Source: Exilibacterium tricleocarpae
GTDB lineage: Bacteria; Pseudomonadota; Gammaproteobacteria; Pseudomonadales; Cellvibrionaceae
Assembly: GCF_007004655.1 (NCBI RefSeq)
Contig: NZ_ML660093.1
Coordinates: 291,197 to 355,196, forward strand
DNA: 64,000 nucleotides
Reading direction: 5' to 3'
Shown here: in pieces, positions 1 through 8,726 of the stretch
How the letters are laid out: every line of letters starts with the position of its first letter
How positions within the stretch are numbered: the first letter of the stretch is position 1
Notes under the pieces: model-generated
The model's input: only the letters and a program-made list of their open reading frames with translations
The model's database searches: none
What the model was told of the DNA's origin: nothing
Program-made: the position numbers and the translations under genes

Positions 1-917
1 GAACCAAGAACAGCTTGTATGATGGTTCATTGATTCTGAATACAACAGCGTTTTATTACAATTACCGGGATTACCAGATTTCGCAGATTGTTGATCGAAT
101 CTCTTTCAACGAGAATTTCGACGCTGAGAGTTGGGGATTGGAGATCGAAAGTTCATGGCAGGCGACGCCGAATACACGCATTGATCTCAATCTTGGCTAT
201 CTAAAGACGCGCATTGGCAAAGGTGAAGAATCGATCGACGTCATGAACCGCACGCAAGGCAACGAGGACTGGATGCTGGTGCGCCCGTGGCTGCAGGTTC
301 CGTCCAACTGTATTGCGCCAGTCGATGTGGTCGAAGCCGTTCTCGGCTCGCTCCCCCTTACTTTTTCACCCCCGAGTGCAGCGGTACAGCCGTTGGCGGC
401 GTTGTGCGGTGGCGCGAATCGCGTTGGTAGCTACAGTGATGCAATCGATACGGTTTTCCGGTGGGATCAGCTTTTATTACTTGATCAGCCCGGTTTTGAC
501 TTTAACTATAATCCATTCGAAGACGCGCCAAACAATGGTCGAGGCTTCGCTGCCGATCTCAGTGGGAATGAACTGCCGAACTCGCCTAACTTCACCTTCA
601 ATTTGGGTGTGCAGCACATTTTTGACATTCGCGACTGGCAGCTTAAGCTGCGTGCTGATTACTACCGTCAGTCCGACAGCTATGCACGGGTATACAACAC
701 TGTTTACGACGAACTGGAGGCCTGGGACAATCTGAATGCAGCGGTTACACTTACTCATCCGCCTTCGCTATTGCAGATGCAGCTTTATGTGAAAAATATC
801 TTCGATGATGCACCGATCACCGATACCTTTACTAATAGTGACGACACCGGCCTCAGTGCCAATGTCTTCACTTTGGAGCCACGAATCTTTGGTTTCAGTG
901 TAAACAAGCAGTTCTGA
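1..917 (+). CDS. TonB-dependent receptor, C-terminal part (5' end outside window)
   Basis: Only the last ~305 codons of an outer-membrane TonB-dependent receptor are present; the reading frame is open at the left edge (first complete codon at 3, reading TKNSLYDGSL). The segment consists of alternating beta-barrel strands and ends in the typical terminal strand GFSVNKQF with a C-terminal Phe. It is strikingly similar to the C-terminal ends of the receptors at 4795-8175 and 34645-37965: FYYNYRDYQ, RISFNENFDAESWGLEIE and ADYYRQSDSYARVYN recur in all three. It differs mainly in an extracellular-loop stretch around 330-530. The ligand is unknown. A strong terminator follows directly. Any TTG or ATG inside this segment is internal and not a real start. 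Confidence 0.93.
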   Translation, partial: TKNSLYDGSLILNTTAFYYNYRDYQISQIVDRISFNENFDAESWGLEIESSWQATPNTRIDLNLGYLKTRIGKGEESIDVMNRTQGNEDWMLVRPWLQVPSNCIAPVDVVEAVLGSLPLTFSPPSAAVQPLAALCGGANRVGSYSDAIDTVFRWDQLLLLDQPGFDFNYNPFEDAPNNGRGFAADLSGNELPNSPNFTFNLGVQHIFDIRDWQLKLRADYYRQSDSYARVYNTVYDELEAWDNLNAAVTLTHPPSLLQMQLYVKNIFDDAPITDTFTNSDDTGLSANVFTLEPRIFGFSVNKQF

Positions 918-931
918 TATCGAGCTATATG

Positions 932-968
932 CAGGAGGTGGTAGTATGTATACCACCTCCTGTTTTTT
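932..968 (+). terminator. Rho-independent terminator after the first TonB receptor
   Basis: A perfect 12-bp stem (CAGGAGGTGGTA at 932-943 with TACCACCTCCTG at 951-962) and a 7-nt loop are followed at once by six Ts. It starts 15 bp behind the receptor stop codon and closes that transcription unit. Confidence 0.9.
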
Positions 969-1449
969 CTTTATATAAATTCATATCTTCTATTTTTAAT
1001 CGACAAGCTTAGGGGCTTTTGGATACATTTATCTGGATTAAGTCCTGCGTAACCTTTGTTTTAAATAGCTGACTGCAGGGCGTTTTTTATCTTGCCCTTA
1101 CGATGAAATACAGAGTAAAGTGTCGGTTCAATAGCTCTATCACTTCCAGAAACAGATAGCTCCTAATATGCAGAGTTTATGCTCTTGCATACTTACCAAA
1201 TTTCTAATCGATGCTAATCCCACAAATCCTCTCCCAGACTCACGAATAGAGCTGTTGTTGACAGCAGACATTCCAATGCAGTGGCGCTAGAGTAAAAACA
1301 TCAGGTTCAAAATTACCAGCCTTTGCAGGCTAGCGATTACCGCGCCATTGTTATAGCATTCAGCGCAAAGTACCCCCCAAAAGTCCACCAATTGAACAAT
1401 TGGTGAGCAAAAAACGATAAGAAACAACCGACAGGAGAGACAACCACCC
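969..1449. other. Intergenic gap, 480 bp
   Basis: No convincing coding frame was found on either strand. The right part is the leader of the symporter gene and holds the palindrome at 1386-1405. No further recognisable structure. Confidence 0.5.
1386..1405. promoter_or_regulatory. Inverted repeat upstream of the symporter gene
   Basis: CACCAATTG at 1386-1394 and CAATTGGTG at 1397-1405 form a perfect 9-bp inverted repeat with a 2-bp centre, 45 bp before the start codon. Size and place fit an operator for a dimeric regulator. No regulator gene lies next to it, so the function is inferred. Confidence 0.4.
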
Positions 1450-2346
1450 ATGACGGACTTCTACATCACCCACGAATACTGGTTCGCCGTATTCCAACTG
1501 GTCATGGCCATGTTCGGCATGGGTGCAACCCTGACCGTCAAGGACTTCGGCGAAGTGATTATGGAGCCCAAAGCCGTGACCATCGGCAATCTGGTGCAAC
1601 TCTTGCTGGTACCGGTGGTGGCCTATCTCTTTATTCTGGGGTTCGGTCTAACGGGCGGTATTGCCATCGGGATCGCCTTACTGGCAGCCATACCCGGCGG
1701 CACCTCATCGAATATGTTCACCTTCTTTGCTCGGGGCAATATCGCTCTATCCATCTCGATTACCGCTATTACCACCCTTGCGTGCCTGTTGACCACGCCG
1801 CTGATTCTGGAATTGTTGATTTCCCGCTATATGCCGGCGGATTTTGTGATGCCCAGAGGCCAGATTATCAGCGAGATCTTTTGGACCCTGTTACTGCCCT
1901 TGCTACTGGGCATGGTGGTATTGCGGACCCTGCCCAACCATGCTGAGTGGATCGCCCGCTGGTCGATAAGAGCGTCGCTGCTCGGAATTCTCGCCATTGT
2001 GGTGTTTTCGGTGTTGGCGGGACGCCTTGATGCCCAGGCGTTTGGCCTCACCAATATTCTGCTGATCGCCGCGCTACTGGTGATCTTGACGGCCGCCGCC
2101 TGGGCGGTGCCGGTGTTATTTGGTCTGCCGCTGCGCGATGCTACCGCCATCGAGATGGAGGTGGCCGTGCGCAACGTGAACCTGGGGTTGTTGATCAAAA
2201 CGCTGTTATTTCCGGCAACGCTGGGGCAAGCCGACCCACTGGGTGATACGGTGCTATTCAGTCTGTTGCTGTTCGGCGGCGCCCAATTGCTGATGGGGGC
2301 AGGGCTGATCGCCTGGCGCCGCCGGGCAATGCTTAAGACTGCCTAG
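1450..2346 (+). CDS. Bile acid:sodium symporter family (SBF/BASS) transporter
   Basis: A 298-aa inner-membrane protein with about nine to ten hydrophobic segments over its whole length, the size of bacterial ASBT/BASS transporters. Two family signatures are visible: PGGTSSNMFTFFARGN near residues 85-100 and EMEVAVRNVNLGLLIK near 237-252; these correspond to the unwound crossover helices that bind Na+. The ATG at 1450 has AGGAGA about 10 bp upstream. Members of the family carry bile acids, other organic anions or small carboxylates with Na+, so the substrate here is open. The gene stands alone between two TonB-receptor loci, preceded by a short palindrome. Confidence 0.88.
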   Translation: MTDFYITHEYWFAVFQLVMAMFGMGATLTVKDFGEVIMEPKAVTIGNLVQLLLVPVVAYLFILGFGLTGGIAIGIALLAAIPGGTSSNMFTFFARGNIALSISITAITTLACLLTTPLILELLISRYMPADFVMPRGQIISEIFWTLLLPLLLGMVVLRTLPNHAEWIARWSIRASLLGILAIVVFSVLAGRLDAQAFGLTNILLIAALLVILTAAAWAVPVLFGLPLRDATAIEMEVAVRNVNLGLLIKTLLFPATLGQADPLGDTVLFSLLLFGGAQLLMGAGLIAWRRRAMLKTA

Positions 2347-2948
2347 CTTGGGGCTGGCGGGGCGGTTCGAGCCTATTCTACCCCTTGTCTTGCTGCCATT
2401 TGGCTCAGGTGGTTGATATTTGATCTATATCTATGCGTCCCAACAGCTGGGTAGTGTTGTCCTCTTATCTGTTATAGCTGCCGAAGAACTTGGGCTTTAG
2501 AGGGTAAGCTGTGAATTCAAGGCCATCTTGCCCGGTAAGCGCTGCAACAACGGTTCAACTCCTATGGATGCCAACGCCGTTTTCTACTATCAGCTACTAG
2601 TAATATTCAAGAAAAACAGATACTTGAATACAATTTGGTTTATTTTTCATCAACCATCTTCGCCCACCAGTCGATCAATCAGGTTGCGGGTTTGCTGTCC
2701 TTACCGGTTCCATAGTAAGAGGTTCTTCACAGGTATACTGACAGCTTTTTTATAGTGCGTGCTCCTGGGTAAGTATAAGACGAGCTCAATTGGACTATTT
2801 CGGCGGTTTGGGAGAGGTTAGTCTATGGATGTTCGGACGACAATGACGGCAAAAAAACACGATTCCGATTAAGAGTATGGATGTTGACAATAAGCCTCAA
2901 AAGAACCTGCCCGGCAAAAATTCAGGCCCCAGGGGAGGGCGCTATAAT
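2347..2948. other. Intergenic gap, 600 bp
   Basis: No supportable gene. A short frame at 2528-2755 has no homology-like features or ribosome binding site and looks random. An ATG at 2877 is in frame with the sigma factor but has a poor ribosome binding site, so I read 2877-2948 as leader. Confidence 0.45.
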
Positions 2949-3509
2949 ATGTCTGCGATTTCCTGCGCGTTTTTGGAGAATATCTCTTTTCTGAAAAGAT
3001 TTCTCTCGCGCTTTTTACGCGACCAGCAGGATATAGAGGATGTTGTTCAAGAAGCGTATTTACGTGCTTACAACGCCGAGCAGAAAAAAGATATTGAACA
3101 ACCAAAAGCCTTCCTATTTCAGATTGCCAAAAACCTTGCATTAAATGAATTGAGTCGCAAGGCGCGCCAGGTTACCGAGTATATAGAGGATAGTGATTCC
3201 AACACATTAACCGATACCGGATCGACCACTGAAGAAGAGTTAGAGGCCCGAGAGCATATAGCATTGTTTTGCGAGGCCATTGCCGCCTTGCCGGAGCGCA
3301 GGCGCCGGGTGTGCCTGTTGCGTAAAGTGCATGGACTGCCTCATAAAGAAATTGCCGAGCGTATGGGTATTACGGTCAGCGCCGTTGAAAAACACTTGCT
3401 CAAAGGTATGTTGTTTTGCCGAGCCTATATCCGAAAAAAAGAGCAGGGCCAATTAATGGGCAGTCCGGGAAAGCCGGCTCGCCCCATCTCGTTGGAGGAT
3501 AGAGGCTGA
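2949..3509 (+). CDS. ECF-type RNA polymerase sigma factor (FecI-like)
   Basis: A 186-aa sigma-70 family protein with sigma2 and sigma4 only. Sigma region 2 covers about residues 10-75 (FLKRFLSRF, DIEDVVQEAYLRAYN, PKAFLFQIAKNLALNEL). Region 4 covers about 110-165 (LPERRRRVCLLRKVHGLPHKEIAERMGITVSAVEKHL, of which the helix-turn-helix is the second half). The start at 2949 is chosen because AGGGGAGGG lies 9 bp upstream; the upstream in-frame ATG at 2877 would add 24 residues that the paralogue at 32868 does not support. Its TGA overlaps the FecR ATG (TGATG), indicating translational coupling. By family knowledge it would direct transcription of the downstream TonB receptor when released by FecR. 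Confidence 0.9.
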   Translation: MSAISCAFLENISFLKRFLSRFLRDQQDIEDVVQEAYLRAYNAEQKKDIEQPKAFLFQIAKNLALNELSRKARQVTEYIEDSDSNTLTDTGSTTEEELEAREHIALFCEAIAALPERRRRVCLLRKVHGLPHKEIAERMGITVSAVEKHLLKGMLFCRAYIRKKEQGQLMGSPGKPARPISLEDRG

Positions 3510-4681
3510 TGAAGACTATCTACAAGTTTTCAAACCGCGCCGCGATAGAGCGTGAGGCCGCTGAGTGGCTGATAAAGCTTGAAAGAGATACCAAGCCCAC
3601 GGCTGAGGAGCTTAAAGCGTTGCAGGCGTGGATTAATCGCAGCCCTGTGCACCGCGAAGAGATAAACAGCCTGGCCGTGTTCTGGGGCAATATGAATGTG
3701 CTGACTGAGTTGGCTGTTCCGCTGGGCAAAACTGAAATCCAGATTGCACTTGAATCCAGTAAAAAGCGGTCTCGCAACAGTTTGCGTGGCTTTTTTATCG
3801 CGGCAAGTGTGTGTGGCTTTGCCTTCGCTATTGCGTTTGCTTATATGCTATTTTCTGGGGATGGCATGCTGCAGAACAAGGACGCCGGGTTTTATGCAAC
3901 AGTGGTCGGTCAGCAAAAAACCACGACGTTAGACGATGGTTCTGTTATCCACCTCAATACGAATACACAGCTAGAGGTCAACTATAGCCACCAGTTTCGC
4001 GATATTCTGCTGCTGCAGGGCGAGGCGCACTTCACTGTTGCCAAAAATTCCAGCAGACCATTTCGAGTGCGGGCAGGCAAGGGCAGGGTGCAGGCAATTG
4101 GCACGGCGTTTTCTGTTTACCTTAATGGTCAAAACCTTGACGTTACAGTTACTGAAGGGCGGGTTGGCTTGGCATTTATCAATGAACCTCAGGTTGAGGA
4201 GGCTGATACCGAAGGCAACCCCGTGAGCGACAGCTCAGTTGGCCGGATTTTAGAGCGTGAGCCTAACCGCGGCTTGACTACCGTTGATCGGAGTGAAAGT
4301 TTTGTTGAAGAAGAGCTTGGCTTATTGGAAGCAGGACAGGCAACGACGATTAAAAACGCGCTCAGCAAGGGTCTGCACTTGGCTGGTGAGCTTGAATTAG
4401 TTGAACGTGTTACGAAAGATGAAATGGAAAAGCGATTGCTATGGCGAAAGGGACTATTAAAGTTCACCGGTGATCCGCTGGAAGATGTCGTCAAGGAAAT
4501 CAGCCGCTATACATCGCTTTCCATAGAGATAACAGACCCTGCGGTGCGCGCCCTCAGGATCGGTGGTCAATTTCGCGTGGGCGAGACCGATGCGATGTTT
4601 AGGTCACTTGAGGTTAATTTTGGTATTCATGTTGCGCGAGTCGGACATAATAGGGTTCAGCTATCATTGGATAAAGACTAA
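3509..4681 (+). CDS. FecR-family anti-sigma/sensor protein
   Basis: A 390-aa single-pass inner-membrane regulator. The N-terminal cytoplasmic part (about residues 12-55, AAEWLIKLERDTKPTAEELKALQAWI) is the DUF4880 sigma-binding region. One hydrophobic segment follows at about 95-118. The periplasmic FecR domain then carries TVVGQQKTTTLDDGSVIHLNT, LLLQGEAHFTVAKN and VRAGKGRVQAIGTAF. The C-terminus (LLKFTGDPLEDVVKEISRYT onward) is the STN-like region that contacts the receptor. It overlaps the sigma gene by one base. It would pass a signal from the receptor at 4795 to the sigma factor. A roughly 60-residue insertion around 230-295 is not matched in the paralogue at 33463. Confidence 0.9.
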   Translation: MKTIYKFSNRAAIEREAAEWLIKLERDTKPTAEELKALQAWINRSPVHREEINSLAVFWGNMNVLTELAVPLGKTEIQIALESSKKRSRNSLRGFFIAASVCGFAFAIAFAYMLFSGDGMLQNKDAGFYATVVGQQKTTTLDDGSVIHLNTNTQLEVNYSHQFRDILLLQGEAHFTVAKNSSRPFRVRAGKGRVQAIGTAFSVYLNGQNLDVTVTEGRVGLAFINEPQVEEADTEGNPVSDSSVGRILEREPNRGLTTVDRSESFVEEELGLLEAGQATTIKNALSKGLHLAGELELVERVTKDEMEKRLLWRKGLLKFTGDPLEDVVKEISRYTSLSIEITDPAVRALRIGGQFRVGETDAMFRSLEVNFGIHVARVGHNRVQLSLDKD

Positions 4682-4687
4682 TTAAGT

Positions 4688-4804
4688 ATGAAAGGAATTT
4701 TAAAAATAATAGCAGTCTGCTTTGCGGATTTTCTTTTCTCGTTAGTTGTGCGGTTGAGAAGGCTGCTAGTGCATAGAGATTCTCCTCAGTTTTTATGCAC
4801 ATAA
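4688..4804 (+). CDS. Possible 38-aa small ORF between fecR and the TonB receptor
   Basis: An ATG at 4688, six bases after the FecR stop, opens a 38-codon frame that ends at 4804, overlapping the receptor start by 10 bp in another frame. It is reported because the paralogous locus has a frame of exactly the same length in the same place (34526-34642), with SLVVR at residues 18-22 in both. The product would have a hydrophobic middle and a basic tail. There is no strong ribosome binding site. It may be a coupling leader peptide or simply conserved untranslated RNA. Confidence 0.35.
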   Translation: MKGILKIIAVCFADFLFSLVVRLRRLLVHRDSPQFLCT

Positions 4805-7800
4805 TCAGGCGGGTAATAAGGACAGGAGCCGTTGGTATTTCGGTGTGTTTTTTCTGGTTAGTACTGTTAAGCCGTGTAGCTTGCGGCTCAGAAATATCTG
4901 AATCAGCAGATGCTCCCGCAAGCGATTCGAAAAAACAGCTCTACGATATCAACATACCGGCAATGAATGCAGCCAAAGCGTTAAACATCTTGGCTGATCA
5001 AACCGGCGTTATGTTTTTATTTCCTTACGATGTGGCGGAATCTCGACGAGCGAGCACTGTCGATGGTCGATACACACTTGAACGTGCCTTGGCAATTCTA
5101 CTGAAAGGTTCCGGATTGTCGGGAGGTCTCTCAAATCAGGGCGTTGTCGCGATTCGCGTTGACGATAGCGCTGTCAACGCGGATGAGGGAGGGGGTAGTG
5201 TAAATACTAGTAGTAAAATATTAGCATCTTTGGCTGGCTTTCCAGTGGGGAGCAGTGCTGCGCAAAGAGCAGTAGCGCAGGACCAAGGCGGTGGGAAGGA
5301 TAATCGGGCTTTGGCGCTGGAAGAAGTTGTCGTCACCGCACAAAAGAAAGAGGAGGGCATTCAGGATGTGCCGATCGCCGTCTCGGCTTTCTCCGGCGAG
5401 GGCTTGGATAATTTCAAGATTGAGCGTGGTGAAGAGTTGCTGCGGGCGGTGCCGAATGTGTCATTTTCTAAAAGCAACTTCAGCACCTATAACTTTTCCA
5501 TTCGCGGTATTGGCACTAAAGCGATATCTGCCGGTACAGACCCGGCGGTGGCCGTCAGTTTTAACAATACGCCTCTGATCCGCAATCGGTTGTTCGAACA
5601 GGAATTCTTTGACGTTCAGCGAGTTGAGGTGCTGCGCGGACCTCAGGGTACCCTCTACGGTCGCAATGCCACGGGTGGTGTAGTCAACGCAATACCGGTG
5701 TTGCCGGAGCCGAATCTCGGTGGAGAAATCGAAGCTGAAGTAGGCAACTTCAACACCCGGCGTCTCAGCGGCAACCTCAATCTACCGGTCACCGATACTT
5801 TGTCGATGCGCTTTTCCGGTGTCCTGACTAAACGTGACGGCATCGACACCAATACGTTTACCAACAACGATATTAATGATCGCGACCTCTACTCGACCCG
5901 TACCATCGTCCGATGGGAGCCGAGCGATGGGTTGAGTGCCAATTTTATTTGGCAGCACTTTAACGAAGACGACCGCCGTTCGCGCACCGGCAAGCAGCTT
6001 TGCACCCGCGACCCCGGTCCCGAGATGGTCGGCGACACAATGGTTGCCACCCCCATGTTGCGCGCACGTCTCAGCCAGGGTTGTCTGCCGGGCTCACTCT
6101 ATGACAGCGAGGCGTTTGGCGCGCCCAATGCTGCCGGCTTTGCCAATATATGGTTCTCGACCTTTTTATCTCCTGTGGGCTTTCGTGAAGACGGCTCCTT
6201 CGCCTTTATCATCGAACCCGGCGACGACCCCTATTTCGGGGTGAAGCAATCGAGAGACCTGCGCGAGATTGAAACCAGCTATGATCCCGTGTTTCACGCT
6301 GAAAACGATTTGTTCCAGCTCAATCTGAAGGTGTTGCTAGGTGACAGTCTGGAGTTCTTTTCACAATCTACTTATGCCAGCGATGACTACTACTCCTCGC
6401 AGGATTATAACCGCTTTGTTTCCGCTTCTAATTTCACCGATTCTACAGGCTTATTTAATTCCCTGGGCGATCTGGGCAATCCCAATCCGCCGACACCGGG
6501 AGGCGTTTATACCGATCCGCAACTCGGCCCGTCCAGAGGTGTGCTTTCGGTCGATATCAGTCAGTCGGACAGCGAGCAGTGGAGCCAGAAGTTTCGCTTG
6601 CAGTCGTCCTTCGATAGTGAGTTCAATTTCGGTCTCGGCGCCAACTATTTCAATTTTAAGTCGCAGGACGATTATTATGTTTTCAACAATACGTTTACCT
6701 TCATTGCCGAATACGTGTATAACCGTGAAGATGGCGATTCGCCTTTTATGGAGACCCGTAATTGTGATATCGATGAACAGCGAGAATGTGTCTATGTCGA
6801 CCCCAACCCGCTTGGTCAACTAGACGAACAAGGCCACAATTACTTTCTCAGCAGAAACCAGGCGCGGACCAAATCCTGGGCTGTGTTTGGTGAAAGCTAT
6901 TGGCAAATTGCAGAGCGTGTAAAAATCACCGCCGGCCTGCGCTATACCCAGGACGAGAAGGTAGCAACCCCGATTCCCAGTCAGTTGCTGCTGGGCTCGC
7001 AAGCGGGTGGAACACAGACCGGGGACGGAAGTGGCGGACGGGTCAGTCGAGGGTATCCAGCCCAGCCCGATATCAAGCAGAACTGGAACCGATTTACCGG
7101 ACGATTTGTCATCGATTGGCAAACCGAAACGCCGTTTACGGACGAAACGCTGGTTTACTTCTCTTTTGCCCACGGTTACAAAGGTGGCGGTTCCAATTCT
7201 CCGAGGGTCGATATTGATCCGCGTGTAGTGCAGTTTCAGCCGTTGGGTGAGACGTTTAAACCGGAATTTGTCAATGCTATCGAGATCGGTGCCAAGAACA
7301 GTCTCAATGATGGCTCACTAATCTTCAATGCCACGGCCTTTTACTATAACTACCGGGATTATCAGGTTTCGCAAATCGTTGATCGTATTTCGTTTAACGA
7401 AAATTTTGACGCTGAGAGCTGGGGGCTGGAAATCGAGACCGCGTGGCGACCGACACCTAATTCCCGCATTGATCTTAATATGGGGTATCTCGATACCCGC
7501 ATTGGTAAAGGCGAAGAATCAATCGACGTAATGAATCGAACCCAGGGCAATGAAAACTGGATGCTTGTGCGCCCGCATGTGCAAGTGCCGTCCAATTGTA
7601 TCGCGCCAGTGCAAGCTGTTGAGCGGGTTATTGCTCTCGAGCCCGTTCATGACAGACTTGTCGAACTTGCCTTGGCGTCATTGTGTGCAGGTACGGCGCG
7701 TTGGGGTTCCTTTACCCCGGAAATCGAGTCGGGCTTACGCTGGTACGAGACATTCGGCTTTATCTACAATCCGCTGACTGAAGCGCCCAATGCAGGCCGC

Positions 7801-8175
7801 GGTTTCGCAGCCAATCTTAGTGGAAACGAATTGCCAAATTCGCCTAACTTTACTTTTAATTTGGGCTTGCAACATATTTTCCAACTTAGCGACTGGGAAT
7901 TAAAGTTGCGCGCCGACTACTACCGTCAGTCCGATAGCTATGCACGGGTCTATAATTCTGCCTACGATAAGCTGGAAGGCTGGGATAATCTAAATGCAGC
8001 AGTGACGCTTACGCATCCGCTTTCACAGCTACAGATGCAACTCTATATCAAGAATCTTTTCGACGATGCGCCAATTACTGATTTTTTTACAAACAGTGAC
8101 GATACCGGACTTACTGCAAATGTCTTCACTTTGGAACCACGGATCTTTGGCTTTAGTGTGAACAAAAAGTTTTGA
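4795..8175 (+). CDS. TonB-dependent receptor with N-terminal STN signalling domain
   Basis: A 1126-aa outer-membrane receptor/transducer. A signal peptide occupies about residues 1-31. The STN domain lies at about 49-120 (YDINIPAMNAAKALNILADQ, FLFPYD, GRYTLERALAILL). Then comes a second signal-peptide-like stretch at about 138-162, a TonB-box-like EEVVVTAQK at about 176-184, a plug domain (VEVLRGPQGTLYGRNATGG) and a 22-strand-type barrel ending in GFSVNKKF. The STN domain shows that it signals through the FecR/sigma pair directly upstream. No ribosome binding site is evident; the 4688-4804 frame overlaps the start and could couple translation. The substrate is unknown. It is paralogous to 34645-37965 and to the fragment at 1-917. 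Confidence 0.93.
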   Translation: MHIIRRVIRTGAVGISVCFFWLVLLSRVACGSEISESADAPASDSKKQLYDINIPAMNAAKALNILADQTGVMFLFPYDVAESRRASTVDGRYTLERALAILLKGSGLSGGLSNQGVVAIRVDDSAVNADEGGGSVNTSSKILASLAGFPVGSSAAQRAVAQDQGGGKDNRALALEEVVVTAQKKEEGIQDVPIAVSAFSGEGLDNFKIERGEELLRAVPNVSFSKSNFSTYNFSIRGIGTKAISAGTDPAVAVSFNNTPLIRNRLFEQEFFDVQRVEVLRGPQGTLYGRNATGGVVNAIPVLPEPNLGGEIEAEVGNFNTRRLSGNLNLPVTDTLSMRFSGVLTKRDGIDTNTFTNNDINDRDLYSTRTIVRWEPSDGLSANFIWQHFNEDDRRSRTGKQLCTRDPGPEMVGDTMVATPMLRARLSQGCLPGSLYDSEAFGAPNAAGFANIWFSTFLSPVGFREDGSFAFIIEPGDDPYFGVKQSRDLREIETSYDPVFHAENDLFQLNLKVLLGDSLEFFSQSTYASDDYYSSQDYNRFVSASNFTDSTGLFNSLGDLGNPNPPTPGGVYTDPQLGPSRGVLSVDISQSDSEQWSQKFRLQSSFDSEFNFGLGANYFNFKSQDDYYVFNNTFTFIAEYVYNREDGDSPFMETRNCDIDEQRECVYVDPNPLGQLDEQGHNYFLSRNQARTKSWAVFGESYWQIAERVKITAGLRYTQDEKVATPIPSQLLLGSQAGGTQTGDGSGGRVSRGYPAQPDIKQNWNRFTGRFVIDWQTETPFTDETLVYFSFAHGYKGGGSNSPRVDIDPRVVQFQPLGETFKPEFVNAIEIGAKNSLNDGSLIFNATAFYYNYRDYQVSQIVDRISFNENFDAESWGLEIETAWRPTPNSRIDLNMGYLDTRIGKGEESIDVMNRTQGNENWMLVRPHVQVPSNCIAPVQAVERVIALEPVHDRLVELALASLCAGTARWGSFTPEIESGLRWYETFGFIYNPLTEAPNAGRGFAANLSGNELPNSPNFTFNLGLQHIFQLSDWELKLRADYYRQSDSYARVYNSAYDKLEGWDNLNAAVTLTHPLSQLQMQLYIKNLFDDAPITDFFTNSDDTGLTANVFTLEPRIFGFSVNKKF

Positions 8176-8606
8176 CTTTCAAGCTATGTATTTTGGCGGT
8201 TTTTTCTTAGTTATTTAAAGATGTTCGCCATATTACTGTTGGTGTTTTGTGTGCTGCACATAGCTGCTTGATTTTTATGAAATTTTCCTGGGGTGGGATA
8301 ACATTATATTGAAAAAGGCCGTTGAGCTTATAGGAAAACTGTGAGTAAAGTTTGTGAGAATTTCTTATTTTAAAATTTTTCGTTATTAATTTGACTTTGT
8401 AAACTTAGACGAAATTCAGGTTTATCGTTAAGTCTGCCCAGCTTATTAACACGGCAGAGTTTCGGGATTTAGTGATTTCTAAGTCTAGCCAAGTTGTAAT
8501 TTTTGATTCATATAATGTTGTGTTGAGCAACTATAGTATCGTCTTTGCAGGGCACAGTATGCATAGTAAAAAAATCCTATAGGCTGGTATTTTTTATTAA
8601 TAATTG
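8176..8606. other. AT-rich intergenic gap before the RHS island
   Basis: About 430 bp with clearly lower GC than the flanking genes and no coding frame. No strong terminator is seen behind the receptor, only a short T-rich stretch near 8200. The AT-rich composition marks the left edge of the toxin island. Confidence 0.45.
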
Positions 8607-8636
8607 TTGACAGTTTTTGGAGAGGGTGAATATTAT
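8607..8636 (+). promoter_or_regulatory. Candidate sigma-70 promoter of the RHS gene
   Basis: TTGACA at 8607-8612 and TATTAT at 8631-8636 are 18 bp apart, a near-consensus housekeeping promoter about 90 bp before the RHS start. It is the best promoter-like pair in the gap. Confidence 0.5.
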
Positions 8637-8726
8637 CTAAAGCGCTGGATGTGTAAGTAGTCGGCTGCCTACGTTAGTGATAACACTTGCTTTTCGTTAA
8701 CAATGACAACAAAAGGAATTTACGCC

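Noticed and set aside
2528-2755. 75-codon plus-strand frame before the first sigma gene
   Set aside because: No ribosome binding site, odd composition, no family resemblance; treated as intergenic.
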